The position numbers and the translations under genes are program-made. A DNA stretch of 53,133 nucleotides from Chlorobiota bacterium (GTDB taxonomy: Bacteria > Bacteroidota > Bacteroidia > Bacteroidales > F082). A model generated the notes under the pieces. It did not search any database. It was not told where the DNA came from and worked only from the letters and a program-made list of their open reading frames with translations. Of the stretch, positions 50,209 to 53,133 are shown piece after piece. Each line of letters opens with the position of its first letter. The first letter of the stretch is position 1. Location: positions 1 through 53,133 of the forward strand of contig JAUVKF010000012.1 in NCBI GenBank assembly GCA_030596395.1, in the 5' to 3' direction.

Positions 50209-50546
50209 AATTTGTTGGTGTTATTATGTGGCAATATATAAGGAGAATAAAAGTAAACATTAATGTTCACCACTGTACAAAAATATGGACGATTTCGGAC
50301 ATCAAAAGTTACACATTCAAATAAAATAATTTATAAATTGCGCACAATCAAAGATATACAGCGAATGGCACAGAATTAGTTAAACTTTGTTAAGAAACAT
50401 TAATGAATATATGGACATTTTTTACCTTTTGACCTTGAGCAATTGAAATGCCGGGAGTAAGATTGACATTGAAATATTGAATTTTTAGTATTATTACTAA
50501 TTGTTACGATGTCTGGAATGTTCCGGACAATTTCTCAAGAGCAAAA
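50209..50546. other. 338-bp divergent regulatory region between regulator and ABC operon
   Basis: No gene is present. Three spots contain GGAC/GTCC words: 50284-50303 (with GGAC twice and TGTCCGAAA on the minus strand), 50412-50417 (GGACAT) and 50510-50529 (palindrome). The only sigma-54-like sequence is TGGCACAGAATTAGTT at 50366-50381, which has the -24 part but a poor -12 part. The start codon of the ATPase gene at 50547 follows. There is no clear TAnnTTTG promoter. Confidence 0.5.
50510..50529. promoter_or_regulatory. candidate operator palindrome upstream of the ABC operon
   Basis: TGTCTGGAATGTTCCGGACA has 9-bp arms (TGTCTGGAA / TTCCGGACA, one mismatch) around a TG centre. The half-site TGTCCGRAA also occurs at 50295-50303 on the minus strand. 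It lies 17 bp before the ATPase start codon, a place that suits a repressor or regulator site. Binding of the divergent sigma-54 regulator is an inference. Confidence 0.4.
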
Positions 50547-51230
50547 ATGATAGTTACAGAAGGCATAGTTAAAGTTTTTCAAGCTGAAGACATTCAAACC
50601 GTTGCATTAAAAAATGTTAGCCTTGAAATTGAAAAGGGCGACTTTGTTGCGATCATGGGGCCATCAGGCTGTGGAAAAACAACCTTGTTAAACATCCTGG
50701 GGTTGATCGACAACCCCAATACAGGCAAATATTTCCTTTTCGACCAGGATGTTACCCGTTTAAAAGAAAAGCAGAAAACAGAATTACGAAAGCAAAATAT
50801 TGGTTTTGTATTCCAAAATTTTAACCTGATTGATGAGCTTACGGTGCATGAGAACATTGAACTTCCCCTTATTTACCTGGGGTGGAAAAAGAAAGCCCGT
50901 AAAACCCGTGTAGATGAGGTAATTGAAAAAATGAATATAAGCCATCGAAAAAACCTGTTCCCGATTCAATTATCTGGTGGCCAGCAACAACGTGTTGCAG
51001 TTGCCCGGGCAGTAGTAGCCAATCCGCCACTGATTTTAGCCGATGAGCCAACAGGTAACCTTGACTCGATGCATGGAGAAGAAGTGATGAATTTGTTAAA
51101 CGACCTGAATAAAGAAGGCACAACAATCGTCATGGTTTCACACTCGCAACGTGATGCCTCATACAGCAGGAGGGTAGTACATCTGTTTGACGGACAGATA
51201 ATAAACGAAAATCTGAATAAGTTGATGTAA
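50547..51230 (+). CDS. ABC transporter ATP-binding protein (LolD/MacB-like)
   Basis: The 227-residue protein powers an ABC exporter. It has Walker A at 38-45 (GPSGCGKT), the signature LSGGQQQR at 142-149, Walker B LILADEP at about 162-168 and the D-loop and switch His regions that follow. Sequence type and length match the ATPases of the MacB/LolD/FtsE group, which work with permeases carrying a large periplasmic domain. The permease gene at 51409 fits exactly. The pair may export or extrude lipids, peptides or toxic compounds, or move lipoproteins; none of this is proven. Confidence 0.94.
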   Translation: MIVTEGIVKVFQAEDIQTVALKNVSLEIEKGDFVAIMGPSGCGKTTLLNILGLIDNPNTGKYFLFDQDVTRLKEKQKTELRKQNIGFVFQNFNLIDELTVHENIELPLIYLGWKKKARKTRVDEVIEKMNISHRKNLFPIQLSGGQQQRVAVARAVVANPPLILADEPTGNLDSMHGEEVMNLLNDLNKEGTTIVMVSHSQRDASYSRRVVHLFDGQIINENLNKLM

Positions 51231-51408
51231 TAATAAATGGGAAATGGTTGTCCGTAAGGACTCCTTTGGAGAATCGGTTTAATTGGTTGAAGCAGGGGAA
51301 TGGAAAATGGGAATTGGTGAATAGTGATTTGTGATTGATAACTGCAGACAGGTATCAGGAAAATGAATAATTAATCAATAGAAGAAAGAAAAAAGTTGAG
51401 TTAAAACA

Positions 51409-53133
51409 ATGATAGCCAATTATTTTAAAATAGGACTCAGAATATTAAACCGGCAAAGGAGTTACACCCTCCTCAATATTGTTGGACTGGGTATTGGTAT
51501 TGCTGTATTCGTATTCATTTATCTTTATGTACAAAGCGAAATCAGGTTCGACAGGCATTGGACAAACAGTGAGCAGATTTATCGTATCTGGAATGAATAT
51601 GCACTTGACAATAACATAGAACAACTTGCTGTTTCACCGTTTAGACTTGCTAACGATTTGCGAAGGGATTTTCCGGGGGTTGAGGCCACAACAAAACTTC
51701 TTTTTACCGATCCGTCTGATGTAAACGATATGGCCTCATTAACTTACGTTGATGAAGTTTTTGAAATACCGAATATAACAATCAGTGATAACTCCTTATT
51801 TGAACTTTTTGATTATAACTTCCTGGAAGGAGATCCTTTTTCCGCTCTATCCGAACCGAATTCGATTGTTGTTTCCTCTGAGGTGGCATCGCAAATCTTT
51901 GGAGAACAGCCTGCCCTTGGAAAAAAATTACGCACCGTAATTCGTGAATATACTGTTACCGGAGTTATTGACCGTACATGCCGACCCAGTCATTTAAATT
52001 TTGATGCAGTTGTATCTGAAAATTCCCTGTTGGAAAAACATCTTGAAAAGATGAATAGCGACTGGTTCCGGATGAATGTATATTCGTATGTAAAATTGGC
52101 TGATACTGTTGATGTTTCCGGATTCGAAGCCAGGTTTAATGAATATGTAAGCGATGAAATCGGAACTTTCATTGACACTTCTGGTATTAACCTTAGTGGC
52201 TATATGTATTACCATTTTGAACCCATAGCCGATGTGCATTTTAATACGAGTTTGAAATATGACAGCCCTTCGAATATTGATTTTAACTACCTGATCATAT
52301 TTGGGATTATTGCCGCTTTTATTTTACTAACTGCATCCATCAATTATATTAACCTGGCGATGGCCCGGTCTCTAAAAAGGGCGAAAGAGATTGGAGTAAG
52401 GAAAGTATTGGGTGCTTTTCGAAAGCAACTTGCCATGCAGCACATCAGCGAAGCATTTATTGTTACCCTGATTGCATTTGTACTTTCTTTATCGCTGGTC
52501 GAGTTTTTGATGCCACAGTTTAATGAATTGGTAGGAAAAGACCTTACTCTGGTCGGCACCTTGTTTTCACGTGAGGGAATTGTTTTTGGGATCATTTTAG
52601 TATTGATGATCATTATTCTTGCCGTTGTCAGTGGAATCTTTCCTGCATTTATCCTGTCGGCCTTTAACCCCGTGAATGTACTAAAAGGCAATAATTTTTT
52701 CTTTAGTTTCAGGGGGAAACAAAGGATTTCGGCTGGAGGGATTCGTAAAATACTGGTAACAATACAATATATTGTTTCTGTGGGGATGATTATTGCAACG
52801 GCAATTATTTTCACCCAGATGAATTATTTAAAGGATTTTGAACTGGGCTTTGACGAAGAAAACGTTATGGTAATCAATGCCCCCGATGATACCAGTTTCA
52901 TGGATCGTACAGAGGGTTTTACTCAAGCCCTTGGTGAACATCCCGGCATTATTGGTGTTTCGGCAACACATAATGTACCCGGATACACCCATGGTAAAAT
53001 GATGTTTTTTGTTGGCGACACCAATGATCATGGATTACAAACAGTATCGTTTTATGCGGTTGACAGGGATTTCTTCAAGGTATTGGACGTGCCTCTGGTT
53101 GAAGGAAGCTTTTTCGAGGAAGAATCGGAAGAA
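51409..53133 (+). CDS. ABC transporter permease (MacB/FtsX type), 3' end outside window
   Basis: The frame from the ATG at 51409 stays open for 575 codons to the window edge, so the gene is partial. It starts MIANYFKIGLRILNRQRSYT and has a first transmembrane helix (LLNIVGLGIGIAVFVFIYLY). A periplasmic MacB-type domain of about 240 residues follows, then a second helix region (LIIFGIIAAFILLTASINYI) and the loop ARSLKRAKEIGVRKVLGAFR, the hallmark of FtsX-like permeases. A third hydrophobic pair and a second repeat then begin. It is the natural partner of the ATPase at 50547, from which it is separated by 178 bp. Confidence 0.92.
   Translation, partial: MIANYFKIGLRILNRQRSYTLLNIVGLGIGIAVFVFIYLYVQSEIRFDRHWTNSEQIYRIWNEYALDNNIEQLAVSPFRLANDLRRDFPGVEATTKLLFTDPSDVNDMASLTYVDEVFEIPNITISDNSLFELFDYNFLEGDPFSALSEPNSIVVSSEVASQIFGEQPALGKKLRTVIREYTVTGVIDRTCRPSHLNFDAVVSENSLLEKHLEKMNSDWFRMNVYSYVKLADTVDVSGFEARFNEYVSDEIGTFIDTSGINLSGYMYYHFEPIADVHFNTSLKYDSPSNIDFNYLIIFGIIAAFILLTASINYINLAMARSLKRAKEIGVRKVLGAFRKQLAMQHISEAFIVTLIAFVLSLSLVEFLMPQFNELVGKDLTLVGTLFSREGIVFGIILVLMIIILAVVSGIFPAFILSAFNPVNVLKGNNFFFSFRGKQRISAGGIRKILVTIQYIVSVGMIIATAIIFTQMNYLKDFELGFDEENVMVINAPDDTSFMDRTEGFTQALGEHPGIIGVSATHNVPGYTHGKMMFFVGDTNDHGLQTVSFYAVDRDFFKVLDVPLVEGSFFEEESEE

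Noticed and set aside
50366-50381. Sigma-54 promoter TGGCACAGAATTAGTT
   Set aside because: The -24 part fits, but the -12 part lacks the GC pair (TAGTT instead of TTGCW); kept only as a weak remark in the region entry.
52344-52814. Open frame of 156 codons on the minus strand
   Set aside because: It lies wholly antisense to the ABC permease, which has strong family motifs; a by-product of its codon use.

Overview
The window looks like a chromosomal segment of a Bacteroidota bacterium, probably of the Bacteroidales/Marinilabiliales type. Signs of this are the AT-rich composition (judged by eye), promoters of the Bacteroidetes form (TTTG or TTG at -33, TAnnTTTG at -7), a near absence of Shine-Dalgarno sequences, signal peptides cleaved before glutamine, TraR/DksA-like, IPExxxVDY-like and beta-barrel families typical of the phylum, and an IleRS of the long type. 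No rRNA, tRNA, prophage, CRISPR array or classical insertion sequence was recognised. Almost all genes are housekeeping or envelope genes.

Layout. 1-395 is the N-terminal part of an exported barrel-like protein. 644-3471 (minus) holds rsmI, an M28 peptidase and a Bacteroidetes-type unknown. 3571-5891 (plus) holds tdk, a periplasmic cyclophilin and pheS. 6394-9678 (minus) holds a DUF1232 protein, an IPExxxVDY-like protein, rnc, fabF and acpP, divergent from purN. 10452-12798 (minus) holds a nitroreductase, a DUF6265-like lipoprotein and pgi. 12894-14424 holds an unknown gene followed by a REP/RAYT cassette. 14425-18999 (plus) holds ileS, a DksA-like protein and lspA. 19051-22678 (minus) is a three-gene biotin-dependent acyl-CoA carboxylase. 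22938-24504 (plus) holds fructose-bisphosphate aldolase and a small repeat protein. 24562-31025 (minus) holds the B12-dependent ribonucleotide reductase and a large pseudopeptidase/propeller/barrel protein. 31187-37795 holds a metallo-hydrolase, a family 9 glycosyltransferase, a barrel protein, a PhoB/PhoR-like pair, a polyprenyl diphosphate synthase and a radical SAM enzyme. 38262-45299 (plus) holds trpS, hflX, an alpha/beta hydrolase, lnt, an unknown, a TlpA-like thioredoxin and a barrel protein. 45494-47273 (minus) holds a glutaminyl cyclase-like lipoprotein and a second nitroreductase. 47484-53133 holds an NtrY/NtrC-like sigma-54 two-component pair divergent from an ABC exporter operon that runs off the window.

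The most unusual feature is the small mobile region at 13438-14358. A REP-associated tyrosine transposase (RAYT) lies between inverted copies of a palindromic repeat. Just upstream is an internally deleted, in-frame copy of the same element (start codon joined to an internal segment of the transposase). The whole cassette is bracketed by a 94-bp near-identical duplication of the 3' end of the neighbouring gene. A further copy of the repeat overlaps the -33 element of the apparent ileS promoter.

Other themes: the intergenic spaces are rich in several unrelated palindrome families, including four long nested inverted repeats and a heptamer tandem repeat that forms the C-terminus of a glycosyltransferase. 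All six proteins with a clear signal peptidase I site have glutamine right after the predicted cut, and the window also encodes the cyclase expected to convert it to pyroglutamate. I see no strong evidence for a wholly new multi-gene system; the RAYT cassette is the best candidate for a closer look.
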